Positions 1 to 9,008 of a DNA stretch of 64,000 nt are shown here, one piece after another. Made by a program: the position numbers and the translations under genes. The notes under the pieces are model-generated. The model was not told the origin of the DNA. It made no database searches and saw only the letters and a list, made by a program, of their open reading frames with translations. Source of the DNA: Enhydrobacter sp. (GTDB lineage Bacteria; Pseudomonadota; Alphaproteobacteria; Reyranellales; Reyranellaceae); NCBI GenBank assembly GCA_026126105.1, contig JAHCJV010000024.1, positions 1 to 64,000 on the forward strand. Reading direction: 5' to 3'. Every line of letters begins with the position of its first letter. Position 1 is the stretch's first letter.

Positions 1-354
1 GGATCCTGCCGGATACCGAACCTCCGAAACCTGGCCGGCGGCGAACACGCCCATCATGCCGGCTCGGAAACGCAGTCCAGCGATCAGGAACGGCTCGTCC
101 GCCCGAAGGACGAAGCCGACCGTGACGACATCCTTGGGCGGCTCGACAGTCGCCCGAACGGCGGCCGAAAATTCCGTGACACGCATTGCCAGCGTGTTGA
201 ATCGCAACCGCTCGATGGAGGCGCGCAACTGGCCAGGGCCGAGCTGCATGTGCTTGGCGGCCGCAGTGGCCAGCATTGAGTCGTCAAGCGCCCGGCCATC
301 GAAGCCGTGCAGCGAAAGCCGGTCGGCCCAGGGGGAAAGGTGGCTACCGTCCAT
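1..354 (-). CDS. Partial regulator N-terminus, possibly AraC family (3' end outside window)
   Basis: An open frame runs without a stop from the ATG at 354 to the window edge, giving 118 codons of an incomplete protein that begins MDGSHLSPWADRL. GTG at 369 is an in-frame alternative start, and a stop codon lies just upstream of it. The visible part resembles the non-DNA-binding N-terminal half of AraC-type regulators: a short helical start, then a beta-rich stretch containing MRVTEFSAAVRATVEPP and VGFVLRAD. The DNA-binding domain would lie outside the window. It is divergent from the sulfatase gene and may control it. The family call is tentative; only the open frame and codon pattern are certain. 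Confidence 0.45.
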   Translation of the reverse strand, partial: MDGSHLSPWADRLSLHGFDGRALDDSMLATAAAKHMQLGPGQLRASIERLRFNTLAMRVTEFSAAVRATVEPPKDVVTVGFVLRADEPFLIAGLRFRAGMMGVFAAGQVSEVRYPAGS

Positions 355-499
355 ACGCCCGACTTTCACATGGCGCAAAACGGATAGACGGTCGGCAGCT
401 CACGGGCGATCAATGCTCCTGGATGCACGGCGCGATGTGGGCGACGTGGGATAGATACCGCATTTGTTGCTAGATAAACGTCAACTTGGGGGCATCGTC

Positions 500-2287
500 G
501 TGGCGAAAGACCATTTCCGGCGCGGGACGACACGCCGGGGCCTTCTGCAGGCGTCGGGAGGCGCTGCGCTGACGGGTTCGATCTTCGGATCCGGCATCGG
601 CTCTGCGCGCGCGCAGACCCAGCCCGCCACGAGCCCAGCCGTGGCAACGGGAACCGGGCGTCACGGGCTCAACATTCTCTTCATCTTCACCGACCAGGAG
701 CGCTACCACGCCCGCTGGCCGGCGGGCCTCTCTCTGCCCGGCCACGAGCGGCTGGAGCGCAGAGGCGTCACCTTCACCAACCACCAGTGCCCGGCGACGA
801 TGTGCACCTCGTCGCGTTCCGTCATCGTGACGGGGCTGCAGACTCCCGACAACGGCATGTTCGAGAATCTCGACGTGCCGTGGATGCGCAACCTGTCGCC
901 CGACCGCCCGACGATCGGCAAGATGTTGCGCCAGGCCGGGTACTACACCGCCTACAAGGGCAAGTGGCATCTCAGCCGCGAGTTCGACACGCGCTCCATC
1001 GAGCAGTTCATGACCCCGCACATGGAGAAGTACGGCTTCGCCGACAATTTCTCGCCGGGCGACCTGATCGGCCATACGCTGGGCGGCTACAGCTACGACC
1101 AGATCACCGCTGGCAGCGGGATCAACTGGCTGCGCACCAAGGCGCGGCCGCTCAGCGACGACGACAAGCCATGGTGCATGTTCATGAGCTTCGTGAACCC
1201 GCACGACATCATGTACTTCAACACCGACGCGCCCGGCGAGCAGGTGCAGGACAACGGCCGGCTGCGGCTGCATGCCGCCCGCGCGCCTGAGCATTCGCTC
1301 TACAAGGCGACCTGGGACGTGCCCGTTCCTTCCAGCCTGCGCCAGCCGCTCGATGCACCGGCACGCCCGGCCGCGCATCGGGAGTTCGACCGGATCTGGG
1401 ATCACATCCTGGGCAATATCCCGCTCGAGGACGCGCGCTGGAAGCGGTTCAACGACTATTACATCAACTGCATCCGCAACGTGGACCAGCAGATCGAGGC
1501 GGTGCTGGCGGAACTCGACGCACTGGGCCTGTCCGACCGCACGATCGTCGTCTTCACCGCCGACCATGGCGAGATGGCGGGTAGTCACGGCCTGCGCGGC
1601 AAGGGCCCTTTCGCGTATCGCGAAAGCAACCACCTGCCGTTGACCGTGATCCACCCCGACGCGAAGGGCGGACAGAGCTGCCGGGCGCTCAGCAGCCACA
1701 TCGATCTGGTGCCGACGCTGCTCTCATTTGCCGGCGTGAAGCCAGACCGGGCCGGAGAGCTGGCGGGCCGCGCGCTGCCCGGCAAGGACCTCGCGCCGCT
1801 GCTTGCCGGTCCTGGCACGCAGCCTGTCGACGCGGCGCGGCCGGTCACGCTCTTTACCTACAGCGGTTTGGCGAGCAATGACGCCGGCGTCTTCGATTTC
1901 GCCGCGAAGGCCGCGCTGGCAGGCAAGGATCCGAAGGAGGAGGCGAAGCGGCAAGGCTTCAAGCCCGACCTGAAGAAGCGCGGCCATGTGCGCGCGGCCT
2001 TCGACGGCCGCTATCGCTTTACGCGCTATTTCTCGCCGCTCGACCACAACAGCCCGGCGACGCTCGATGAGCTGTTCAGGTCGAACGACGTCGAGCTCTA
2101 CGACCTGCAGGCCGATCCGGGCGAAATGTCGAATCTCGCGATCGATCGAACCGGCAATGCCGCCCTGCTGGAGACGATGAATGGCAAGCTCGAGGCGGTG
2201 ATCAAGGCCGAGATCGGCAAGGACGACGGACGCGAGCTTCCTGACATCGACGGCGTCACCTGGGGCCTCGACAAGATTGACCTATGA
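500..2287 (+). CDS. Sulfatase-family hydrolase with Tat signal
   Basis: A 595-residue alkaline-phosphatase-superfamily sulfatase (PF00884 type). I chose GTG 500 because a GGGGG run sits about 7 bases upstream and the protein then begins with a twin-arginine signal (TTRRGLLQ) and a small-residue export region. TTG 464 is an alternative. Visible motifs: the metal-binding start FIFTDQE, the active-site segment MCTSSRS with Cys102 as the formylglycine candidate, GKWHLS, and FTADHGEMAGSHG for the second metal-ligand cluster. The canonical motif is C-x-P/A-x-R, whereas here the third position is Ser (CTSSR). The substrate is unknown; periplasmic sulfate or phosphonate ester cleavage is inferred. 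Downstream and convergent is a ROK sugar kinase. Confidence 0.85.
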   Translation: MAKDHFRRGTTRRGLLQASGGAALTGSIFGSGIGSARAQTQPATSPAVATGTGRHGLNILFIFTDQERYHARWPAGLSLPGHERLERRGVTFTNHQCPATMCTSSRSVIVTGLQTPDNGMFENLDVPWMRNLSPDRPTIGKMLRQAGYYTAYKGKWHLSREFDTRSIEQFMTPHMEKYGFADNFSPGDLIGHTLGGYSYDQITAGSGINWLRTKARPLSDDDKPWCMFMSFVNPHDIMYFNTDAPGEQVQDNGRLRLHAARAPEHSLYKATWDVPVPSSLRQPLDAPARPAAHREFDRIWDHILGNIPLEDARWKRFNDYYINCIRNVDQQIEAVLAELDALGLSDRTIVVFTADHGEMAGSHGLRGKGPFAYRESNHLPLTVIHPDAKGGQSCRALSSHIDLVPTLLSFAGVKPDRAGELAGRALPGKDLAPLLAGPGTQPVDAARPVTLFTYSGLASNDAGVFDFAAKAALAGKDPKEEAKRQGFKPDLKKRGHVRAAFDGRYRFTRYFSPLDHNSPATLDELFRSNDVELYDLQADPGEMSNLAIDRTGNAALLETMNGKLEAVIKAEIGKDDGRELPDIDGVTWGLDKIDL

Positions 2288-2320
2288 ACGATAGGGGTCC
2301 GCTCATGCCGGCGCTGCACA

Positions 2321-3226
2321 TCAAGCCGCCGGCCACAGCCAGGCGGCGCCGCGCACGCCGCTCGAATCGCCGAAGCGGGGAGGGAGCAGGCGGGTGACGA
2401 TCAATTCGGGCTCGGAAAAGACGTACTGCTTCCAGAGCTCCGGCACGCGGTCGTACAGCAGACTCATGCGGGACAGGCCGCCGCCCAGCACGATCGCGTG
2501 CGGGTCGAGAATGTTGATCACACTCGCGAGCGCTCGGGCGAGGCGATCGCAGTAGATCTCCATCTGATCGGCCGCCTGCGTGTCGCCGTCGAGCGCCGCT
2601 TCGGCGATATCGGTGGCGCGCAGCGAGCGGCCGGTGCGCCGATGAAACTCGTCCTGAAGGCGAGGGCCGCTCAACCACGTCTCGACGCACCCCCTCCGGC
2701 CGCAATAGCAGGGCAGACCGGGTCGCTCGTCGTCGCGCGGGTGGGGGAGGGGATTGTGGCCCCACTCACCGGCGATCGATTGCGCGCCAGTAAGCGGCTT
2801 GCCGTCGATCACCACGCCGCCGCCAACGCCCGTGCCCAGGATCACGCCGAAGACGACGCCACAGCCGGCTGCGGCGCCATCGGACGCTTCCGAGACGGCG
2901 AGGCAATTGGCGTCGTTCTGCATGCGGACTTCACGGCCAAGGTAGTGTTCGAGGTCGGATCGTAGCGACCGGCCGTTCAGCCGGACGGAGTTGGCATTCT
3001 TGATCAGGCCAGTCGCGGGTGAGACAGCGCCCGGATGGCCGATGCCGATCGAACACCGGGCGTCGACCCGTTTCTCCAGCTCGGCCACCAGGCTGACGAT
3101 GGCTTGCACAGTGCCTTCGTAATCGGTGTCCGGCGTAGCGACGCGCAGCCGTGCGCGCTCCTTGCCGTCTCCATCGAGCACGAGACCTTCGATTTTTGTG
3201 CCGCCGAGATCGATACCGATGCGCAT
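2321..3226 (-). CDS. ROK-family sugar kinase (fructokinase-like)
   Basis: A cytoplasmic ATP-dependent sugar kinase of 301 residues, the usual ROK length. The N-terminus has the phosphate loop IGIDLGGTKIEG. The middle has QNDANC with the catalytic Asp, then GTGVGGG. The zinc site typical of ROK kinases follows: GEWGHNPL, then CYCGRRGCVE with three cysteines. The C-terminal nucleotide site reads IVLGGG. These features match the Mak/fructokinase branch, but the substrate could be another hexose. It is divergent from an MFS transporter 51 bases away, so uptake and phosphorylation of one sugar is a reasonable inference. Confidence 0.88.
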   Translation of the reverse strand: MRIGIDLGGTKIEGLVLDGDGKERARLRVATPDTDYEGTVQAIVSLVAELEKRVDARCSIGIGHPGAVSPATGLIKNANSVRLNGRSLRSDLEHYLGREVRMQNDANCLAVSEASDGAAAGCGVVFGVILGTGVGGGVVIDGKPLTGAQSIAGEWGHNPLPHPRDDERPGLPCYCGRRGCVETWLSGPRLQDEFHRRTGRSLRATDIAEAALDGDTQAADQMEIYCDRLARALASVINILDPHAIVLGGGLSRMSLLYDRVPELWKQYVFSEPELIVTRLLPPRFGDSSGVRGAAWLWPAA

Positions 3227-3277
3227 GCGTTCAGCTACTCTACCCCGAGCCGCGTCCGTACGTTACGGTTCGATGAA

Positions 3278-4543
3278 ATGGACGGACAAGGCAAGGATTC
3301 TTCGGCGATTCGCGGCTTCCGCGCCAGCGGGCCGTGGCGCAAGCGTCCCGCGACGATCCTGTGGGTCCTGTCGCTCGGCCAGCTCATCACCTGGGGGCTG
3401 ATCTACTACACGTTCCCATTGTTCGTCGTGCCCATGGAGAACGAGCTCGGCTGGTCGCGCACGGAGATGTTCGGCGCCCTGTCGGCCGGCCTGCTGGTGG
3501 CGGGCCTGTGCTCGATCCCTGTGGGCGCGTGGATCGATCGGGGCCATGCGCGACTGCTGATGACTGGCGGCTCGTTCCTGTCGGCGATCCTGATGTTCGC
3601 CTGGTCGCGAGTCGAATCGCTTCCGTTATTCTACGTCATCTGGCTGGGCCTCGGGGCCTCGCAATCGGTCACGCTCTACGAGCCAGCCTTTGCAGTGATC
3701 ACCCGCGTCTACGGTCCGCGCTTCCGTCAGGCCATTATGGTTATGACGTTCGTCGGCGGGTTGGCCAGCACGTTCGGCATTCCCTTCTCGCAGCTGCTGA
3801 TCGAGCGGATCGAGTGGCGTCCGACTCTGGTCGTGCTGGCCGTCATCAATCTCGCTGTCGCCGTCCTGATCCACGGGCTGTTCGTGCCCGGCCCGAAGGA
3901 AGTTGCGATCCCGATCGGCCAGCCGAGCAAGAGGACTGCCGGCAAGAGCCCGCTTGCCGCTGCGGTGAGGCTGCCGGCCTTCTGGGGCCTGGTCGTGGCG
4001 TTCGCGGGTTACGGCCTCGCCTTTTCGGCAATGAGCTTCCACCTGATACCGCTGCTCGGCGAGCGCGGCGTCGAGACAAGCGTGATCATGGCGATCGTCG
4101 CCATCATCGGGCCGATGCAGGTGGTTGGGCGCGTGCTGCTGATGGCCGGACAGAAGCACATCACGGCCATCCAGCTCGGCGCCGGCATCTATTTCGCCTT
4201 TCCCGTGTCGATGGCGATGCTTGCCTCTGGCATCTCCGACGTCTACGGGCTGATCCTCTTTGCCGTCATCTACGGTGTCGCCAATGGGCTCGTGACCATC
4301 CTGCGCGGCATGGCGGTACCGGAATTCATCGGCCCGGAAGGCTACGGCATCGTCACCGGTGCGCTCACCATGCCGACCAATGTCATGCGCGCCGCCGGCC
4401 CGCTGATGGGCGCTCTGGCGTGGAGCGCCTTCGGCAACTACACGCCGGTGCTGTGGGGGCTTGCGGCGATAATGCTGGTCGCCGCGGCGGGCTTTGCCGC
4501 CGCGGCGTTTCTGGCCAAGCGCGAGTCGGTGCCTCCCGTTTAG
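3278..4543 (+). CDS. MFS transporter
   Basis: A 421-residue major facilitator protein with about twelve hydrophobic segments. The ATG at 3278 (MDGQGKDSSAIRG) is preferred because the frame upstream of it lies inside the divergent kinase gene. Helix 1 starts at ILWVLSLGQLITWG, a form common in alphaproteobacterial MFS proteins of the monocarboxylate/oxalate-formate branch. The TM2-3 loop reads GAWIDRGHARLLM, a degenerate form of the MFS signature. The stop codon abuts the stop of the convergent flavin monooxygenase with no gap. The substrate is unknown; the neighbouring sugar kinase suggests a sugar or sugar acid. Confidence 0.82.
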   Translation: MDGQGKDSSAIRGFRASGPWRKRPATILWVLSLGQLITWGLIYYTFPLFVVPMENELGWSRTEMFGALSAGLLVAGLCSIPVGAWIDRGHARLLMTGGSFLSAILMFAWSRVESLPLFYVIWLGLGASQSVTLYEPAFAVITRVYGPRFRQAIMVMTFVGGLASTFGIPFSQLLIERIEWRPTLVVLAVINLAVAVLIHGLFVPGPKEVAIPIGQPSKRTAGKSPLAAAVRLPAFWGLVVAFAGYGLAFSAMSFHLIPLLGERGVETSVIMAIVAIIGPMQVVGRVLLMAGQKHITAIQLGAGIYFAFPVSMAMLASGISDVYGLILFAVIYGVANGLVTILRGMAVPEFIGPEGYGIVTGALTMPTNVMRAAGPLMGALAWSAFGNYTPVLWGLAAIMLVAAAGFAAAAFLAKRESVPPV

Positions 4544-5650
4544 CTACTCAGCCGCCAGCTTCTGCGCCTTTGGCTTGAGATGCTGCACCTTCGGCATCAC
4601 CTCCTTCGACAGAAGCTCGAGCGAGTGCTTCCAGGCTTCCGGCTTGTCGACATAGTCGAAGCCGAACACCAGGAGCTGGCCGAAGCCGCCGACCTCGTCG
4701 TAGATCTTCTCGATCTTTTCGATGACGGTGCTGGGCGAGCCGACGATCCAGTTCCGCTTGCCGCAGTATTCAGGCGTCACATCCGAGTCTGGCACGTTCT
4801 GGTCGTGCTTCAGATACTCGAGGAAACCAAAGTTGCCGAGCAGGGGCAGGAAGTACTCCCGCATCATGCGGCCCATGTTGGCGCCGACCGACAGCCTCAT
4901 CGCCTCTTCGTCTGTGTCGGCGACGAAGACCTCGCGCACCATGCGCCACTCGCCGCGATCGGCCGTGCGACCCGCCTTCGCGGCTCCAGCCTCGACCGAG
5001 TCCCAGTGGCTGGACACATAGGCCGGGTTGAGGTTGAGGCTCATTGGCAGGAAGCCCTTCTCGCCGGCGAGCTTCAGCGTGTCCGAGTTCTTGCTGAGCC
5101 CCGCGACGCCGATCGGCGGATGCGGCGTCTGCAGCGGCTTGATGTGTGGCTTCAGGAAACCGAACATCGTGTCCGGCTTGGTGACGTGCCAGAACTTGCC
5201 CTTGTAGTCGAACGGCTCGTTCGAGCTCCACAGCTTCAGGATGATCTCCAGCGCCTCCCGGGTCATGTCGCGATTCACGCCCGACATGCCATCGACGTTG
5301 AACATCGCCCAGTCGCTCGGAAGGCCCGAGGCGGCTACGCCGAAATTGAGCCGCCCGCCCGAGATATGGTCGAGCATGGCGACGCGGTTGGCGAGCTCGG
5401 CCGGGTGATGATAGGGCAACAGGAAACCACCGGGGCCTAGGCGGATGTTCTTGGTCTGCATCAGCGCCTGCGCGACCAGCAGGTCGGGCGAGGGATGCGG
5501 CTCCCACGGCGCGGTATGATGCTCGCCGATCCAGCATTCGGTGAAGCCCAGCTCGTCGAGCCAGCGGATCACCTGAAGATCCCACTCGTGGCCATCCTTC
5601 AGAGATCTCTCCGGCGGATGGGACGGCATGGTGAAATATCCGAACTGCAT
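4544..5650 (-). CDS. Luciferase-like (LLM) flavin-dependent monooxygenase
   Basis: A 368-residue TIM-barrel flavoprotein of the bacterial-luciferase superfamily. It uses reduced flavin and oxygen to oxidise an organic substrate in the cytoplasm. The start ATG at 5650 has a strong ribosome site (GAGGAGGA) and gives the typical N-terminus MQFGYFTMPSHPP. Motifs seen: WIGEHHTAPWE, the LGPGGFLLPYHHP substrate/flavin loop, VAMLDHISGGRLNFG (the family signature), and a C-terminal NWIVGSPSTVIEKIE. The open frame upstream of the ATG is low-quality sequence and not part of the gene. No reductase partner is adjacent, so reduced flavin must come from elsewhere. Confidence 0.88.
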   Translation of the reverse strand: MQFGYFTMPSHPPERSLKDGHEWDLQVIRWLDELGFTECWIGEHHTAPWEPHPSPDLLVAQALMQTKNIRLGPGGFLLPYHHPAELANRVAMLDHISGGRLNFGVAASGLPSDWAMFNVDGMSGVNRDMTREALEIILKLWSSNEPFDYKGKFWHVTKPDTMFGFLKPHIKPLQTPHPPIGVAGLSKNSDTLKLAGEKGFLPMSLNLNPAYVSSHWDSVEAGAAKAGRTADRGEWRMVREVFVADTDEEAMRLSVGANMGRMMREYFLPLLGNFGFLEYLKHDQNVPDSDVTPEYCGKRNWIVGSPSTVIEKIEKIYDEVGGFGQLLVFGFDYVDKPEAWKHSLELLSKEVMPKVQHLKPKAQKLAAE

Positions 5651-5767
5651 CGCTTCCTCCTCGATCGTTTCTGAAGGAAGTCCACTACCTTCGGCGGCCG
5701 CGCGCAAGTCATCGAATTCGCATGGCACGATCTGCCGTTGTCGCTCGAGGGAAATCGATCTCGCCCT

Positions 5768-5796
5768 TTGGCAATACTTGAATTGCACACCATATA
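5768..5796 (+). promoter_or_regulatory. Possible sigma-70 type promoter for the DUF533 gene
   Basis: TTGGCA (5768-5773) is followed after 17 bases by CATATA inside an AT-rich patch (CATATAAC), about 23 bases before the start codon. The spacing is right but both hexamers are imperfect. Confidence 0.35.
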
Positions 5797-5818
5797 ACGC
5801 TCGGATTCTCGGGAGCCT

Positions 5819-6571
5819 ATGATGCTGGATGCCAAACGTTTGCTGGAACAGGTGCTTGGTGGCGGTCAGGCCGATGGTCGTGGCAGTGGAGCCGGGGACT
5901 TTCTGCGTGGCGGTGCTGCAGGGGCGGGTGACTTTCTCCGAGGCAGCGGCGGAGGTGCGCTCGCGGGCGGCTTGGCCGCGATCCTGCTGGGAAGCAAGAC
6001 AGGCCGCCAGATCGGCGGCGAAGTTCTCAAGCTCGGTGGAATGGCTGCAGTAGGAGCGCTTGCCTACAAGGCTTGGAACGACTGGCAAGCAGGCAAGGCT
6101 CCCGCGCCGGCCACCGAGACTGCGCGCACGAGCACGCCTCTGCTGCCTCCTCCTGCGGGCACTCCCTTCAATCCCGTGAATGAAGTGGGACAGCAGCGTC
6201 TGGCCCGGCATTTGTTGCGCGCCATGATCGCTGCCGCAAAGTCGGATGGTCATGTCGATGCACAGGAGCAGGCGCGCATCTTCGGCGAGATGGACAAGCT
6301 CAACCTGTCGTCCGAGGATAAAGCGTTCGTGATGGACGAGCTGCGCTCCAAGCTCGATATCGACGCTGTCGCTGACGCGGCATCCTCGCCGGAAGAAGCG
6401 GCCGAAATCTATGCAGCCTCGCTGCTGGCGATCGACATCGACAACGCCGCCGAGCGGGGCTACCTCGGGATGCTGGCAGCTCGTCTCAAACTGGACGACG
6501 CGCTGGTCGCTCACCTCCAGCAGAATGTTTCTGCGGCCGTCGGAAACTCACCGACCGTCGGCGCGAAGTAG
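5819..6571 (+). CDS. DUF533 / TerB-like protein (YebE type)
   Basis: A 250-residue protein of the DUF533 family, related to tellurite-resistance TerB folds. The N-terminal half is glycine-rich with a near repeat (GAGDFLRGG / GAGDFLRGS), followed by one hydrophobic segment around residues 40-85 (LAAILLGSK, GGMAAVGALAYKAWNDW). A proline-rich linker leads to an acidic helical C-terminal domain (RAMIAAAKSDGHVDAQEQARI) that matches TerB-type metal-binding helices. ATG 5819 and ATG 5822 are both possible, with GGGAG just upstream. A membrane-anchored stress protein is likely, but its exact function is unknown. Confidence 0.8.
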   Translation: MMLDAKRLLEQVLGGGQADGRGSGAGDFLRGGAAGAGDFLRGSGGGALAGGLAAILLGSKTGRQIGGEVLKLGGMAAVGALAYKAWNDWQAGKAPAPATETARTSTPLLPPPAGTPFNPVNEVGQQRLARHLLRAMIAAAKSDGHVDAQEQARIFGEMDKLNLSSEDKAFVMDELRSKLDIDAVADAASSPEEAAEIYAASLLAIDIDNAAERGYLGMLAARLKLDDALVAHLQQNVSAAVGNSPTVGAK

Positions 6572-6647
6572 CGTTCCGAAGCAGGACGGGGCGCTCGCTC
6601 GTCGTGGCTGGCCTCGCACCCGATGCGCAGGACATGCCTGTTTCACG

Positions 6648-6672
6648 AAAAAGGCCGCCCGAACGGGCGGCC
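6648..6672 (-). terminator. Intrinsic terminator of rpmG
   Basis: On the minus strand, GGCCGCCC, a GTTC loop and GGGCGGCC form a perfect 8-bp stem followed by TTTTT. It lies 26 bases after the rpmG stop and also separates rpmG from the convergent DUF533 gene. Confidence 0.8.
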
Positions 6673-6697
6673 GGATGGCGTCCTGAATCTGGCTCGG

Positions 6698-6865
6698 CTA
6701 CTTGATCTTGGATTCCTTGAAGACGACGTGCTTGCGCGCGACGGGATCATACTTCTTGAGCTCGAGCTTCTCCGTCTTGGTGCGCGGATTCTTCTTCGTC
6801 ACATAGAAGAAGCCGGTGTCGGCGCTGGAGATCATCTTGATCAGGATCGAGGTCGGCTTGGCCAT
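6698..6865 (-). CDS. rpmG: 50S ribosomal protein L33
   Basis: A 55-residue basic protein starting [11 protein letters not shown] and ending FKESKIK, which fits alphaproteobacterial L33 along its whole length ([29 protein letters not shown]). It is a structural component of the large ribosomal subunit near the E site. There are no CxxC zinc cysteines, so it is the zinc-independent paralogue type. ATG 6865 has AAAGGAA upstream as ribosome site. The gene is a single transcription unit with its own -35/-10 and a terminator, and sits downstream of the S41 protease on the same strand. Confidence 0.97.
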   Translation of the reverse strand: MAKPTSILIKMISSADTGFFYVTKKNPRTKTEKLELKKYDPVARKHVVFKESKIK

Positions 6866-6889
6866 GGTCTATTCCTTTGGGAGGCCGGC

Positions 6890-6917
6890 AACTTAGTCAC
6901 CCGCACCGCTCTGTCAA
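6890..6917 (-). promoter_or_regulatory. Promoter of rpmG
   Basis: A perfect TTGACA -35 box (6912-6917, minus strand), 16 bases, then TAAGTT (6890-6895) as -10, ending 24 bases before the rpmG ATG. It fits alphaproteobacterial housekeeping promoters and lies between the S41 protease stop and rpmG. Confidence 0.6.
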
Positions 6918-6936
6918 GCGCCGGAAACGGCCGCGA

Positions 6937-8517
6937 TCAGCGCGGTGCGACGGCCTGTTCGATCGCCCCGGTGCGCACGGCATGAGCATAGAGCGTAGGA
7001 TCCTTGAGCAGGCGAGCGGCGATATGGACGTCGCGCTCCGGGGATTCCTCGCCCGGCGGGCAGATTTTGCGGAGGCTGTCGATCTCCTCACGGCTGGGAT
7101 TGCGCTCGGCATGCCAGCGCTGCAGTAGGGTCTTGTTGGAATCGACCGAGGCCGGCACGAGCTGGCTGACGTCGCCGATCTTGGCGGTGCAGATATTGGG
7201 CATGACACCCTGCTCGTTCCAAGTATAGCCCGAAGGGGCGACAAGGCGCGACCAAGTCAGCACCAATTCGCCTTCGTTGGGCAGACGGACGACCGTCTGG
7301 ACAGTTCCCTTGCCATAGCTGGTCGTGCCGACTACTGCGGCGCGGCCGCGATCCTGAAGCGCTGCCGCCACGATTTCCGCCGCCGACGCGGAGTTGCCGT
7401 TGACCAGCACCACCATCGGAAGCTCGGCCGCCCTGCGGCTGCCGCTACGATAGGTCCGCTGGCTGTCGGGATGGCGACCCTGCGTCGAGAAGATCACGCC
7501 GTCGCCGATGAACACTTCGGCGACCGACTGGGCCTGGTCGAGCAGGCCCCCACGGTTCGATCGCATGTCGAGGATGACCCCCTGGAGGTCGCGGCCGATC
7601 TCGCTGCGCGCCCTGTCGAGCGCTTGGGTCAGCGTCTCCGTGGTAGCGCTGTTGAAGCCAGTGAGATGGATCAGCGCGACACTATCCTTGCGCTCGTAAG
7701 TGACGGTGGTCGGGATGATACGGCTGCGCCGCATATCTATTGCCAGCGTATGGCTGCCGCCGCGAAGCACGGTCAGTGTGACAGGCTGACCGACAGTGCC
7801 GCGCAGCTTGTGAACGACGTCGGCCAGCGTCTTGTCGATCATGACCTCGCCGTCGACGGCCACGATCTGGTCGCCGACCGTCACGCCTGCCTTGGCGGAA
7901 GGTGAGCCCTCCTGCACCGCGCGGATCAGAATTCTGTTGTCGTCCGCTCGTTCAACCGTGATTCCTATGCCGCCGCCGCCGTCGCGTTGAAAGCGATTGT
8001 CCTTGGCCTCGTCCGGGTCAGCGTATCGGCTGTTCTTGTCGAGCTGCCGTGTCGTGGCGACCATCGCGCCTTTGATCAGGGCGCCGCGCTCGCTCTGCTT
8101 CAGCACTGGCGACGCGTCAAAAGAGGCGGCGACCAGATCGGCCAGCATGTTGCCCCACGCGCGACCGTCGGCACGGTCGGGCGGCGTTGGCCGCGTGACC
8201 ACCTTTTGGCCGTCCCGCATCAGGGTGAAGGACCTGTCGTCAGCCTGCAGCGAGAGCGCGGGGTCGGCGCTGGCGAAGCCCTTGTAGGTTTCCTGAGACA
8301 TCCGGCGGAAGTCGGGCTCGTTGAGGTGGCGGTCGCCGATCGAGCGGTAGGCCTGGAGAATGACTCTTTCGACGCTGGCATCTGCCGACTTGTCCGGCGT
8401 CCGTGCTCCCAGAGGCGAGCTGTCGCTCGACGGGACGCAGGAGGCGACCAGGGAAGCGGCGAGGAGAGCTGTCGTCGCGTGGGACAGCGCGATGTTCAGA
8501 AAGCGAATGATCGGCAC
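6937..8517 (-). CDS. S41-family C-terminal processing protease, lipoprotein
   Basis: A periplasmic serine protease of about 526 residues. The signal sequence ends in a lipobox (SLVASC), so it is probably a lipoprotein. A PDZ domain follows (GGIGITVERADDNRILI, then GVTVGDQIVAVDG), and then the S41 catalytic domain: DMRSNRGGLLDQA, the nucleophile serine in NGNSASAAEIV, and the general-base lysine in TSYGKGTVQT. GTG 8517 is preferred because GAGGGG lies 8 bases upstream; GTG 8526 overlaps that site. It degrades or trims periplasmic proteins. It is larger than simple CtpA forms because of an extra N-terminal region of about 150 residues. Confidence 0.88.
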   Translation of the reverse strand: MPIIRFLNIALSHATTALLAASLVASCVPSSDSSPLGARTPDKSADASVERVILQAYRSIGDRHLNEPDFRRMSQETYKGFASADPALSLQADDRSFTLMRDGQKVVTRPTPPDRADGRAWGNMLADLVAASFDASPVLKQSERGALIKGAMVATTRQLDKNSRYADPDEAKDNRFQRDGGGGIGITVERADDNRILIRAVQEGSPSAKAGVTVGDQIVAVDGEVMIDKTLADVVHKLRGTVGQPVTLTVLRGGSHTLAIDMRRSRIIPTTVTYERKDSVALIHLTGFNSATTETLTQALDRARSEIGRDLQGVILDMRSNRGGLLDQAQSVAEVFIGDGVIFSTQGRHPDSQRTYRSGSRRAAELPMVVLVNGNSASAAEIVAAALQDRGRAAVVGTTSYGKGTVQTVVRLPNEGELVLTWSRLVAPSGYTWNEQGVMPNICTAKIGDVSQLVPASVDSNKTLLQRWHAERNPSREEIDSLRKICPPGEESPERDVHIAARLLKDPTLYAHAVRTGAIEQAVAPR

Positions 8518-8572
8518 CAAGGACACCCCTCAAGGAGAGTAGCACAAGCCTTCCTTGCGCGGCCAGTCGAGG

Positions 8573-8986
8573 TCAAGGAGAAAGGTCCAGACTGTCAGGC
8601 GTCGGCTTTGGCGCCCCGATTCGGTGTGCCCAGAGAAGAGCAATGACCGCACCCTTGATGCGCGGCAGCAGGATCAGCGCCATCAAGACGGATAGCGGCA
8701 GCCACAGAACGGCATGAACCCACAAGGCAGGTTGGTTGGCGTATCGCTCGAATACCAACACGAGCGGGACAACAATGTGGCCGACCGCGAAAATCGTGAA
8801 ATAGGCCGGCGCGTCATCAGCGCGATACGGATCCAGCACCAGCCCGCACGCAGGGCAGTGGCTGCGCATTTTCAGAAAGCCTCCGAACAGCGGACCGTCG
8901 GCGCAACGCGGGCAACGTCCGCGCCAACCGCGACGCATCGCGGTCCAGAAATCCACCGGGGCCGGGGCGGGGGCCAATGACGACAT
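8573..8986 (-). CDS. DUF983 membrane protein
   Basis: A 137-residue DUF983 protein starting at ATG 8986 (MSSLAPAPAP). It has an N-terminal zinc-ribbon-like part with two CxxC pairs (GRCPRCADG and HCPACGLV), then two hydrophobic segments (IFAVGHIVVPLVLVF and VLWLPLSVLMALILL). It lies 22 bases after rnr on the same strand, an arrangement common in alphaproteobacteria, so it is probably co-transcribed with rnr. Its biochemical role is not known. Confidence 0.88.
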   Translation of the reverse strand: MSSLAPAPAPVDFWTAMRRGWRGRCPRCADGPLFGGFLKMRSHCPACGLVLDPYRADDAPAYFTIFAVGHIVVPLVLVFERYANQPALWVHAVLWLPLSVLMALILLPRIKGAVIALLWAHRIGAPKPTPDSLDLSP

Positions 8987-9008
8987 GGCGCCAAGATGCG
9001 CGCCGCAC

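Noticed and set aside
470..1699. Long minus-strand open frame opposite the sulfatase
   Set aside because: No ribosome site or family motif; it is a shadow of a gene with clear active-site motifs.
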